Assembly: GCF_022807995.1 (NCBI RefSeq)
Contig: NZ_CP094351.1
Span: 494,501-558,500 of the forward strand
DNA length: 64,000 nt
Source: Pseudomonas orientalis
GTDB lineage: Bacteria > Pseudomonadota > Gammaproteobacteria > Pseudomonadales > Pseudomonadaceae
Reading direction: 5' to 3'
Each line of letters begins with the position of its first letter. Position 1 is the stretch's first letter. This document shows positions 1-7,801 of this stretch, piece after piece. Position numbers and translations under genes: made by a program. The notes below the pieces were generated by a model. It was not told where the DNA came from, did not search any database, and saw nothing but the letters and a program-made list of their open reading frames with translations.

Positions 1-1176
1 GCGTTCATCCCAGGCGTAGCCGGCGAGGATCGAACTGATCATGCGGCGAATCTGCGGCGAACTGCCGGCGTGGAAAATCACGTCCTGGAACGTCCCGGCG
101 TACCAGCCTTCGACGTAGCAGCGGAAGGTGTCGACGCCGCGCTTCAACGGTTCGGCAAACTCGGTTTGCCAGTCCACCGCTTCGCCTTGCAGTTGGCGGT
201 GCAGCACGCCGGCGGCCATGCTTGCCGAGCGCATAGCGATGGTGACGCCGGAGGAGAACACCGGATCGAGAAATTCCGCCGCGTTGCCCAGCAGCGCAAA
301 GCCCGGGCCATGCAGGGTTTTGACGTTGGCCGAATAGCCGCCGATGCTGCGCGCCGGGGTGTCCCACACGGCGTTCTGCAGTACGCCGGACAGGCTTGGG
401 GTTTGCTCGATAAAGCTGCGCAGGCAGGCATCCAGATCGTGGTCACGGCCGTCGAAATGTTCCTTGGCCGCGACCACGCCGACCGAGCAGCGGCCATTGC
501 TGAACGGGATGGTCCAGAACCAGATATCGCGCTTCTCGGGATGGGTGGTGACCAGAATCTTGGTGCGGTCGAAGCCTGGGTGTTCGATGCGGTCTTCCAC
601 ATGGGTGAACACGGCCTGGCGCAGCGGGAAACCGGACGGCGATTCAAGGTCCAGCAGGCGCGGCAGCACGCGGCCATAGCCACTGGCATCGAGCACGAAG
701 GTGGTCTTGAGGTGGTACTCGCTGCCATTCTCGCGACGTACGTGCAGGTAGCGATTCCCGCCGGCAAAGTCCACGCCGACGATGCTTTCGCCGTAGCGGA
801 TTTCCACACCCTGCAACGCCGCCTGGTCGGCCAGCAGCTTGTCGAACTCGGCACGCTGCACCTGGAAGGTGGTCGGTTTGCCGTTGCTGAAGGTGTCACC
901 GAAATCGAACGCACTGTAGCGCTCGCCCCAGGCGAACGCAGCACCGGTTTTCAGTTGAAAGCCGGCAGCCAGCACGGCGTCGAGCATGCCGGCTTCTTCG
1001 ATAAAGTCGATGCAGTGCGACAGCAGGCTTTCGCCAATCGAGAAGCGCGGAAAATGCTGGCGCTCGATAATCAATACATCATGGCCTTTGCGCTTGAGCA
1101 GCGCGGCCGCGATGGCTCCGGATGGCCCGGCACCGATCACCACCACCTGGCGACGTTCCATTTCAACTGTGGGCAC
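1..1176 (-). CDS. FAD-dependent halogenase-like oxidoreductase of aryl polyene cluster (3' end beyond window)
   Basis: The frame is open from the left edge (C-terminal side missing) to a GTG at 1176; AAGGAG lies six bases upstream of that GTG, which favours it over the in-frame ATG at 1161. The N-terminus carries a Rossmann GAGPSG (residues 15-20) followed by a GESLL motif near 49-52. Two hallmarks of flavin-dependent halogenases are readable: K76 in a KTG context, where the catalytic lysine is expected, and WFWTIP at 219-224 (WxWxIP). Family knowledge: similar genes occur in xanthomonadin and APE clusters. It is the last visible gene of the operon, 33 bp after the exporter. Oxidase, dehydrogenase or halogenase activity cannot be decided from sequence alone. 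Confidence 0.85.
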   Translation of the reverse strand, partial: MPTVEMERRQVVVIGAGPSGAIAAALLKRKGHDVLIIERQHFPRFSIGESLLSHCIDFIEEAGMLDAVLAAGFQLKTGAAFAWGERYSAFDFGDTFSNGKPTTFQVQRAEFDKLLADQAALQGVEIRYGESIVGVDFAGGNRYLHVRRENGSEYHLKTTFVLDASGYGRVLPRLLDLESPSGFPLRQAVFTHVEDRIEHPGFDRTKILVTTHPEKRDIWFWTIPFSNGRCSVGVVAAKEHFDGRDHDLDACLRSFIEQTPSLSGVLQNAVWDTPARSIGGYSANVKTLHGPGFALLGNAAEFLDPVFSSGVTIAMRSASMAAGVLHRQLQGEAVDWQTEFAEPLKRGVDTFRCYVEGWYAGTFQDVIFHAGSSPQIRRMISSILAGYAWDER

Positions 1177-1209
1177 GAAGGCTCCTTGCCACTTTGGCGA
1201 TATTCACAT

Positions 1210-3540
1210 TCATAAGGCGTGCTTTTGTTGTCCGGCCCAGGGCGCCAGCATAAAGCTGAAGGCCAGGCCAAGGCTGACCGACAGGCCGAAATTGCTCACC
1301 GCCGGGGTACTGGAGACAGCCAGCAGGCCGAACGATAACCAAGTGGTCAGCGCGGCCAGCAAGGTTCCCAGCAGGCTGACGGCGGCCCCGCCGATCTGCT
1401 CGCGCATCAGGATCGCGTAGTCGACGCTGATGGCCGTGACCAGCAGCAGGCCGAACAGGCTGAACAGGGTCAGCGGCTGGCCCAGCCAACCGAGGCTGGC
1501 CAGGCTGCACAGCGCCGCCAGCAAGGGCAGCGCGACGACGCGCAAGGCGCCGGTGAAGCCGAAGGGCAGCATCAACAGCAGCACGATCAGTCCACAGGAC
1601 AGCAATTTCAATTCGGCCGCGCTGATCTGGGTGTCGGCAAACACACGGTTCAAATCACCCAGGCGATCCACCAGTTGCACGCCGGGCAAATCCACTGCCT
1701 GCACCCGCAGCAGCGCCGGGTTGTTCAGGCCTTGCAGGCTGACCATCGCCGCCACGCCGCCGTCTACCGGGCCCAGCCACAGCGTGCGCCATGGCTCCGC
1801 GAGAGGGCCTTTGAGCGCGGCGTCGATGTCTTCGGTGGGCAGCGCCTGCAACTGTGCGACTTCGGCTCGCAGCGCGTCGGCGGGAACGCCGAGCTCCAGC
1901 AACGGTTGCCAATGCTGCGCGAGGTTATTGAGCGCATCGCGCAGTTGCTGCTGCTCGGCAGGCAGGTTGACCAGTTGATTGAGCGCCAGGTAACCCTGCA
2001 GCTTGTCCATATTTACCAGTTGATCCAGGCGCTGGCCCAGGGCGGCCTGGCGCTCCAGCAACTGCTGCTGATTGTCGGCGCGCACCAGGAAGAACTGACT
2101 GGTGGGCTGGAACCCGGTAATGCGCGCCACGGCCTGGGCTTCCTGCAGTAATTGCGGCGGTGCGCCGATCCACTGGCGAATATCGTTTTTACTGTTCAAT
2201 TGCCACAGGCCACCTGTGCAAAACAACAACACCCACACCAGCAACACCGCGCCGGGCACGCGCTTGATCAATGCCGCCCGCCACTGCCACAAGCGTTCGG
2301 CGATGTGCAGCGGCCATTGCGCCGGGCGCAGTTCGACACCGCTGAGCAGGGCCGGCAGCAGGCACACGGCGCATAGATAAGCACCGACCAGACCGGCTGC
2401 GGAAAACACCGCGATTTGCGTCAGCGCCGGGAACGGCGTCCAGGCCAGCGCCAGGTAGCCGATGCAACTGGTGGCCAGGCTCAGGCTCAAACCCGGCAGG
2501 GTCAGGCGCAATGCCGGCCAACTGCGCCACGGTTGCAGACTCCAGCTTTTGGACAGGTAGTGCAGCGGGTAATCCACCGCCACGCCGATCAGGCTTGAGC
2601 CCAGCACCAGGGTCATTACATGCATATGGCCGAACAGCGCCACACAGGCCACTGCGCCAAACAGCATGCCGACCACAACCGGCACGAACGCCAGCAGCAC
2701 CCGCCAGCGCCGGAACGCCAGCAGCAGCAACAGCAGGATGCCCAGGGTTGCGCCGCCGCCGACCCAGGTGATCTCCCGCGTGGCTTGCTGCTGCCCGCTG
2801 GCCGCGTAGAGCAAGCCGCTGGCGGCGAGCAGTTGCACGCCCTGCGCGCCGGCCTCGGCGCGGCCGGCCTGGAGCAGATCCGCCACTTGCAGCGGCAGTT
2901 TCATATCGAATGCATTGCCGGTGGTGCGCGCCCGCAGGAGCACCCAGCTTTTGCCGTCGGCATCGGCGATCAACGCGCCGCTGCCGATATCCAGCTGTAC
3001 CGCGCCGTGTTGCGGCTGGCTGTTCTGGATGCGCCCGGTCAGGCCCAGCCAATCGTCCTGGCTCGGCACCAGGCTGAAGCCGGTGAAGGGGTCGAACAAC
3101 GACTGCACACGCTGCTGGATGAACGCGTCGGGGTGTTCGATCAGTTGCTCGCGGTCCCTGGGCGAGAGCATCGCCAGTCGGCCGCGCAGCAGCTGTTCGC
3201 GCAGCGCCGGCAAATCGGCCTGCAGGTTCCACTGCACCTTTTCAAACAGACCGCTGGCCTGCCAGTGCTCGGCCAGTTGCTGCGCCACGGTCAGCGCTTG
3301 CTGGCGGTCGGCGTGCCCCACCAGTACCAGCATCTCGCGGTTCAGCGGTTCCTGCATGCGCTGCTCGGCTTGCAGCTCCAGGGCGTCCGGCGTACTGCCG
3401 GGCACCAGCTCCATCAGGTTGGCCGACAGCGGCGCACCCGCGCGCCACTGCCAGCCGGCCAGGGCCAATACCGCCACCAGCAGGATCAGGAACAGGCGCG
3501 GCAGCAGGCGCTCACTGGGCAAAGTCGTGTTGCTCCGCAT
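1210..3540 (-). CDS. MMPL/RND-family exporter of aryl polyene cluster
   Basis: 776 aa. An N-terminal membrane segment (about residues 14-31) is followed by a large extracytoplasmic domain, a cluster of hydrophobic helices starting near 260, a second extracytoplasmic domain near 450-620 and a second helix cluster to the C-terminus. This is the duplicated layout of MMPL/RND transporters. It overlaps the 3' end of the LolA-like gene by 29 bp; the ribosome site before the ATG is weak, and an in-frame TTG six codons later, preceded by GGAG, is an alternative start. Together with the LolA-like protein it probably moves the aryl polyene lipid from the inner to the outer membrane (inference from cluster content). 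Confidence 0.9.
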   Translation of the reverse strand: MRSNTTLPSERLLPRLFLILLVAVLALAGWQWRAGAPLSANLMELVPGSTPDALELQAEQRMQEPLNREMLVLVGHADRQQALTVAQQLAEHWQASGLFEKVQWNLQADLPALREQLLRGRLAMLSPRDREQLIEHPDAFIQQRVQSLFDPFTGFSLVPSQDDWLGLTGRIQNSQPQHGAVQLDIGSGALIADADGKSWVLLRARTTGNAFDMKLPLQVADLLQAGRAEAGAQGVQLLAASGLLYAASGQQQATREITWVGGGATLGILLLLLLAFRRWRVLLAFVPVVVGMLFGAVACVALFGHMHVMTLVLGSSLIGVAVDYPLHYLSKSWSLQPWRSWPALRLTLPGLSLSLATSCIGYLALAWTPFPALTQIAVFSAAGLVGAYLCAVCLLPALLSGVELRPAQWPLHIAERLWQWRAALIKRVPGAVLLVWVLLFCTGGLWQLNSKNDIRQWIGAPPQLLQEAQAVARITGFQPTSQFFLVRADNQQQLLERQAALGQRLDQLVNMDKLQGYLALNQLVNLPAEQQQLRDALNNLAQHWQPLLELGVPADALRAEVAQLQALPTEDIDAALKGPLAEPWRTLWLGPVDGGVAAMVSLQGLNNPALLRVQAVDLPGVQLVDRLGDLNRVFADTQISAAELKLLSCGLIVLLLMLPFGFTGALRVVALPLLAALCSLASLGWLGQPLTLFSLFGLLLVTAISVDYAILMREQIGGAAVSLLGTLLAALTTWLSFGLLAVSSTPAVSNFGLSVSLGLAFSFMLAPWAGQQKHAL

Positions 3541-4195
3541 CGCTTAACGGTTGGTCGGCGCTGCTGTCCTGCATGCGCAGTACGGTGCTGTCGCCCTGGG
3601 TTTCCAGCAGCTCGATGGTGTTCACCAACGCGCCGCCGTCGATATTGATTTGGGTGAATACTTGCTTGAGCAGCAGTGAGCGCGGGATCAGCGTGAGCGT
3701 CCAGTTTTGCGCCTGGCCTTGCAGCTGCAGATCGAAGTCACGTTGCAAGCCGCTGCTGTCGCCCTGGAGCACGGCAAGGAACAGACGGTTCTGCTCGGCG
3801 CCGGCGCTCTTGTTCGGCAGCAGTTGCCAGCCGTTGGCGTCACGCCGGGCGATGCCCTGACTGGTGATGCGATAGTCCTGTTGCAGCGGGGTTTTGAGCA
3901 GCCACAACAGGCCGTGGTCCTTGGCGAGCACGAAGGTGCCTTTGCTGACCAGCGGCTGGGGCAGGGCGCGCAGGTGTTTTTCCTGGGTAAAGTTGCCGTG
4001 GATCACGCTGGGTTTGGCCAGTTGATCGCTGAGTTGTTGCAGGTCGAAGGCGTGGGCGCTGAAGCTCAGCAATGTGGCTGCCACTGTAGGAGCGAGCTTG
4101 CTCGCGAAAAACCTGAGGGCCCCACGGGGTGTCAGGCGCCCCGCGTTATCGTTGGCGATCTTCGCGAGCAAGCTCGCTCCTACAGGGGATCTCAT
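3512..4195 (-). CDS. LolA-like outer-membrane lipid carrier protein with REPIN-extended signal peptide
   Basis: 227 aa from the ATG at 4195, whose first bases form an ATGA overlap with the thioesterase stop. The mature part beginning FDLQQLSDQLAKPSVIHGNF resembles periplasmic LolA-type carriers. Residues 4-38 are encoded almost entirely by a 102-bp REPIN; the hydrophobic part of the signal peptide (LAPTVAATLLSF, then SAHA before Phe) follows it. Removing the 102 bp restores the frame and gives a short leader MRSLAATLLSFSAHA, so the insertion is a multiple of three and lies just after the start. The gene sits between the thioesterase and exporter genes. Export may still work because a basic n-region, a hydrophobic stretch and an AHA cleavage site remain. 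Confidence 0.85.
   Translation of the reverse strand: MRSPVGASLLAKIANDNAGRLTPRGALRFFASKLAPTVAATLLSFSAHAFDLQQLSDQLAKPSVIHGNFTQEKHLRALPQPLVSKGTFVLAKDHGLLWLLKTPLQQDYRITSQGIARRDANGWQLLPNKSAGAEQNRLFLAVLQGDSSGLQRDFDLQLQGQAQNWTLTLIPRSLLLKQVFTQINIDGGALVNTIELLETQGDSTVLRMQDSSADQPLSDAEQHDFAQ
4084..4185. repeat. REPIN (class GTAGGAGCGAGC) inside a coding sequence
   Basis: Two inverted arms, GTAGGAGCGAGCTTGCTCGC on the left and its complement on the right, flank about 55 bp that include CGCGTTATCGTTGGCGAT. It has the same arms and similar loop as the inner element at 21995-22095. It is 102 bp, exactly 34 codons, and lies in the 5' coding part of the LolA-like gene. Confidence 0.9.
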
Positions 4196-4617
4196 TTCAG
4201 GGCCCTTTCGACGGTGTTGGTGAATATTGTCGGGGAGGCCAGCTGCATTTCGCGGCTGGCGATTTCTACCGCCACTTGCACGGTGCTGGCGCGGGTCAAG
4301 CGTTCGCCGCTGGCCAGGTCGGTAATCAGGTAATTGATCTTCAAACGGTTCTCCCACTCCACCAGGCTGGCGCGCACGTTGATCGTTTGGCCGAAGGTGG
4401 CGCCGCGCACGTAGCGCAGTTGCATGTCGATCACCGGCCAGGCATAGCCGGCGTCGAGCATCGCGGTGTAGTTATGACCGATCTTGTCCAGCAACGCGCA
4501 GCGCGCCACTTCCAGGTACTTCACGTAATGCCCGTGCCATACGACGTGCATGGTGTCGATGTCGAAAAACGGCACGAGGATGTGAGTGTCGCAGTGCAAC
4601 ACGCCGGGGCTACGCAT
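4192..4617 (-). CDS. 4HBT-family hotdog thioesterase of aryl polyene cluster
   Basis: 141 aa from the ATG at 4617, which overlaps the 3' end of the ammonia-lyase gene by 8 bp. The segment FFDIDTMHVVWHGHYVKYLE (18-37) is the 4-hydroxybenzoyl-CoA thioesterase signature, with D21 at the catalytic aspartate position. A small thioesterase is a standard part of APE clusters, where it is thought to act on acyl-ACP or acyl-CoA intermediates, either for release or for editing; the substrate here is not known. Longer in-frame upstream starts would run deep into the lyase gene and were rejected. The stop forms ATGA with the next gene. Confidence 0.9.
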   Translation of the reverse strand: MRSPGVLHCDTHILVPFFDIDTMHVVWHGHYVKYLEVARCALLDKIGHNYTAMLDAGYAWPVIDMQLRYVRGATFGQTINVRASLVEWENRLKINYLITDLASGERLTRASTVQVAVEIASREMQLASPTIFTNTVERALK

Positions 4618-6151
4618 GCAGCCTCCAGTGTTGCTCGGCGATGCGTTGCAGGCACAGGCGCAGTTCGCCTTCCAGGGCGCGGTCTTCGATGACCGGCGGG
4701 AAGTCCCGGGCCAGCTCTTCGTGCATCGCCGCCAGTGCCGGTGGCAACGGTCGTGCATCGTCAGCCTGGGCACGCAGCCACACGCCCTGGTTCGCGGCGA
4801 GCAGGGTGGCGGCGGCGACCTGTTCGGTCAGCTCCAGAACGCGGATCGCATCGCGGGCGGCGATGGTGCCCATGCTGACCTTGTCCTGGTTATGGCATTC
4901 GGTCGAGCGCGAGAACACGCTGGCCGGCATGGTGTTTTTCAGCGCTTCGGCGGTCCAGGCGCTGGTGCCGATCTGCACGGCCTTGAAGCCATGGTTGAGC
5001 ATTGCGCGGTCGGCCGGCGCGCCCGACAGGTTGCTCGGCAGGCCGTGGTTGTAACGCACGTCCACCAGCAGCGCGAGCTGGCGGTCGAGCAGGTCGGCGA
5101 CGTTGGCTACCAGGGTCTTGAGGCTGTCCATGGCAAAGGCAATGTGCCCGCCGTAGAAGTGCCCGCCGTGCAGCACGCGTTCTTCTTCGGCGTCGATGAT
5201 CGGGTTGTCGTTGGCGCTGTTCAGTTCGATCTCGATAAACGCGCGCAGCCAGTTCAGGCTGTCGGCCAGCACGCCGAGCACGTGGGGCGCGCAACGCAGC
5301 GAATAGCGATCCTGCAGGCGGTGCAGCGGGGCCGTCGGTGTGTCGATGGCCAGGTCCTGGCGCAGCCAGGCGGCGACTTGCATCTGCCCGGGATGGGGCT
5401 TGGCGGCGAACAGGCGTTCGTCGAAGTGTTCAGGGTTGCCTTGCAACGCCACCACATTCAGCGCGGTGATGCGCGTGGCCAGTTGCAGCAGGTAGTCGGC
5501 GCGGGCGAAGGCCAGGCAGGCAATGCCGGTCATTACCGCCGTGCCGTTCATCAATGCCAGGGCTTCCTTGGGGCGCAGCACCAGCGGTTCCCAGCCCAGA
5601 TGGCGGTGCACGTCGGCGGCCTGGCGGCGTTCGCCACGAAACAGCACTTCACGCTCGCCGGACAAGGTGGCCGCCACATACGACAGCGGCGTCAGATCAC
5701 CGCTGGCGCCCACCGAGCCTTCCTCCGGAATCAGCGGCAGCACGTCATGTTCGAGGAACCCGTGCAGACGCTCCAGCAGTTCCACGCGCACCCCGGACAC
5801 GCCGTGGCACAGCGACTGCAAGCGCGCCGCCAGCACGGCGCGGGTGGCTTGGGCGTCGAGCAACTTGCCCAGGCCGCAACCATGGAAGGTGTACAGATGA
5901 CGCGGCAACGCCTCGACGTGTTCGAGCGGCACCGCCACCACGCACGAGTCGCCGTAACCGGTGGTCACGCCGTAGATCACGCCTTCCTTGTCCAGCAGCG
6001 AGTCAAGAAACTGCGCGCCCTTGGCGATGCGCCGGCAATACGCGGCATCGTCCTGCAAGCGAGTGGGCGCCTGACGATTGGCCAGGGCCAGGACGTCTTC
6101 GATGCGCAGGGGGCGTTCGCCAAAGGTGATCGGCTCAAGAGACGTGGTCAT
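4610..6151 (-). CDS. HAL/PAL/TAL-family aromatic amino acid ammonia-lyase
   Basis: 513 aa, the normal length of bacterial ammonia-lyases. The MIO-forming Ala-Ser-Gly is at 149-151 in GSVGASGDLTPLSY. The substrate-selectivity loop reads LYTFHGCGLG (86-95 region): by hand alignment the two selectivity positions are Phe-His, unlike Ser-His of HutH, His-Leu of tyrosine lyases or Phe-Leu of phenylalanine lyases. In APE and flexirubin clusters such lyases are thought to help supply the aryl starter or its precursor. Its start overlaps the acyltransferase gene by 17 bp. It is not hutH: no hut genes are nearby and it is embedded in the pigment operon. Substrate remains open. Confidence 0.9.
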   Translation of the reverse strand: MTTSLEPITFGERPLRIEDVLALANRQAPTRLQDDAAYCRRIAKGAQFLDSLLDKEGVIYGVTTGYGDSCVVAVPLEHVEALPRHLYTFHGCGLGKLLDAQATRAVLAARLQSLCHGVSGVRVELLERLHGFLEHDVLPLIPEEGSVGASGDLTPLSYVAATLSGEREVLFRGERRQAADVHRHLGWEPLVLRPKEALALMNGTAVMTGIACLAFARADYLLQLATRITALNVVALQGNPEHFDERLFAAKPHPGQMQVAAWLRQDLAIDTPTAPLHRLQDRYSLRCAPHVLGVLADSLNWLRAFIEIELNSANDNPIIDAEEERVLHGGHFYGGHIAFAMDSLKTLVANVADLLDRQLALLVDVRYNHGLPSNLSGAPADRAMLNHGFKAVQIGTSAWTAEALKNTMPASVFSRSTECHNQDKVSMGTIAARDAIRVLELTEQVAAATLLAANQGVWLRAQADDARPLPPALAAMHEELARDFPPVIEDRALEGELRLCLQRIAEQHWRLHA

Positions 6152-7070
6152 CGGTCTTCCAGAAAGGGTAAAAGTTGAACCATTGTTGCGGCGCTTGCAG
6201 GCAGAACTGGCCCAGGCGGGCGGCGTAGCGGGCGGCCCACAGGGCGATGACCTGCTCGCGGGTGCTGCGCTTCCATTCGACCAACGGCGCGAAGGGCTCG
6301 ATGGTCAGGCGATAGCGGCCCTGGTGCTTGAGGCACATCAGCAGGTTGACCGGGCATTTGAGCAGGCCGGCCAGCAGCCACGGGCCCTGGGGGAACGCGG
6401 CCTGATGCCCGAGGAAATCCACGCGCACTGTGCGCCCGCCGTGCAGCGGAATGCGGTCGCCGGCAATCGCCAGCCATTCGCCGTCGTCCAGGCGCTGGCT
6501 GAGCAGCAGCATGGTGGCCGGGTCCAGCTCGCTGACCTGGATCAGGCGCAAATGGGTCGCGCCGGCTTCGCCCAGCAGGCGGTTGAAACGCTCGGCATGC
6601 TTGGTGTGCACCAGCACGTTCATGGTGACCTGCTCACCGATCTCCGCCAGCGCGCGGCACACTTCCAGGTTGCCCAGGTGCGCGCCCACCAGCATCTGCC
6701 CGCGCTCGCCACGCAACTGGCCGCGCAATTGCGCAGGGTCGTTGATTTCGATCTGCTCCAGGCGCAGCTTGCCGTTCCACACGTCGAGCTTGTCGAGCAG
6801 GGAGTCGGCGAAGGCCATGAACTGGCCGAAGACCCTGGCGTGGGTCGGCAGCAGCTCTTCACGCCCGCTCCACTGCGCCAGGCGCTGCTGGTATTGCCAG
6901 GCGCTGTGGCGCGCGGTGCGGCCGAACACGAAGAAGTAAAACACGATGCTGTAGAGCAGCGGGCTCAACAGGCGCCGGCCAAGGACCTTTGCCGCGAACG
7001 CCGTGAGTTTCATCAGCCAGAAGCTGCCGCGCTCCTCGCGGTCGGCCCAGTGTTTGCTGCGCTCGCTCAT
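6135..7070 (-). CDS. LpxL/HtrB-like lysophospholipid acyltransferase of aryl polyene cluster
   Basis: 311 aa from the ATG at 7070, in ATGA overlap with the glycosyltransferase stop at 7067. A hydrophobic segment (about 33-50) anchors the N-terminus. HLGNLE at 131-136 is the HX4D/E active-site motif of LpxL-type acyltransferases, followed further on by an AGDRIPLHGGR block. It is expected to act at the cytoplasmic face of the inner membrane, attaching an acyl chain to the aryl polyene glycolipid intermediate (inference from cluster content and lipid-anchored APEs). The longer in-frame extension to 7391 overlaps the glycosyltransferase completely and was not used. Confidence 0.87.
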   Translation of the reverse strand: MSERSKHWADREERGSFWLMKLTAFAAKVLGRRLLSPLLYSIVFYFFVFGRTARHSAWQYQQRLAQWSGREELLPTHARVFGQFMAFADSLLDKLDVWNGKLRLEQIEINDPAQLRGQLRGERGQMLVGAHLGNLEVCRALAEIGEQVTMNVLVHTKHAERFNRLLGEAGATHLRLIQVSELDPATMLLLSQRLDDGEWLAIAGDRIPLHGGRTVRVDFLGHQAAFPQGPWLLAGLLKCPVNLLMCLKHQGRYRLTIEPFAPLVEWKRSTREQVIALWAARYAARLGQFCLQAPQQWFNFYPFWKTDDHVS

Positions 7071-7801
7071 GCCTGCCACCGGCGCCACAGGATGGCGGGC
7101 GCGCGCACCAGCATGCCAAAGAACAGCCGCGTATGCATGGCGCTGATGCGCACGTTGTCGCGCAACAGGCGAAAGTGCGACAGGCCGTCGGCGGGGTAAT
7201 GCACCTGGGTCGGCAGCCAGCGCATCGGCTGGTTGCGCCAGGCCAGGCGCACGAGGATGTCCGAGTCGAAATCCATGCGCGTGCCGATGTAGGCCGAGTT
7301 CATCAGCGCCAGCGTGGGGGCCAGCGGGTACACGCGAAAGCCGCACATCGAGTCGCGAATCTGCAACGACAGGGTGTTGATCCACACCCACACATGGGTC
7401 AGGTAGCGTGCGTAGAGACGGCCCTTGGGCACGCTTTCGTCGTATTCGGGATAGCCGCAGATCACTGCGTCGGGGTGCCTGCGGGACGTGTCGATAAAGG
7501 TCTCGACTTCGCGCAGGTCATGCTGGCCGTCGGCGTCCACTTGCAGGGCGTGGCTGTAGCCCAGGCGCGCGGCTTCGCGAAAGCCCGCCATGACAGCGGC
7601 GCCCTTGCCCTGGTTGCGGGGCAGCGTCAGCAGGGTGACGTTATCGAGGGTGGCAAGCTGCGCCAATACCGCCACGCAGGCCGGGCTGCTGCCGTCGTCC
7701 ACCAGCAGGCAGGGCAGGCCACTGTCCAGCAGGCTGCGCACCACGGCGGGCACGGCGGCTTCGTGGTTGTAGACCGGGATCAGGGCGCAGGGATTATGCA
7801 T
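7067..7801 (-). CDS. GT2-family glycosyltransferase of aryl polyene cluster
   Basis: 244 aa. The N-terminus ALIPVYNHEAAVPAVVRSL and LLVDDGSS are the nucleotide-binding start of a GT-A fold; DAD in LQVDADGQHD is the metal-binding DxD near residue 90. There are no obvious membrane spans, so it probably works at the inner membrane surface. It overlaps the ligase-dehydratase gene by 8 bp and the acyltransferase gene by 4 bp. In some APE clusters this glycosyltransferase is fused to the neighbouring acyltransferase; here they are separate but coupled. Sugar donor unknown. Confidence 0.88.
   Translation of the reverse strand: MHNPCALIPVYNHEAAVPAVVRSLLDSGLPCLLVDDGSSPACVAVLAQLATLDNVTLLTLPRNQGKGAAVMAGFREAARLGYSHALQVDADGQHDLREVETFIDTSRRHPDAVICGYPEYDESVPKGRLYARYLTHVWVWINTLSLQIRDSMCGFRVYPLAPTLALMNSAYIGTRMDFDSDILVRLAWRNQPMRWLPTQVHYPADGLSHFRLLRDNVRISAMHTRLFFGMLVRAPAILWRRWQA

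Noticed and set aside
3512..4195. LolA-like gene as a pseudogene because of the REPIN
   Set aside because: The 102-bp insertion keeps the frame, the start overlap with the thioesterase gene is intact, and a usable signal sequence remains.
4610..6151. Annotation of the ammonia-lyase as histidine ammonia-lyase HutH
   Set aside because: It has no hut neighbours, is embedded in the aryl polyene operon, and its selectivity residues differ from HutH.
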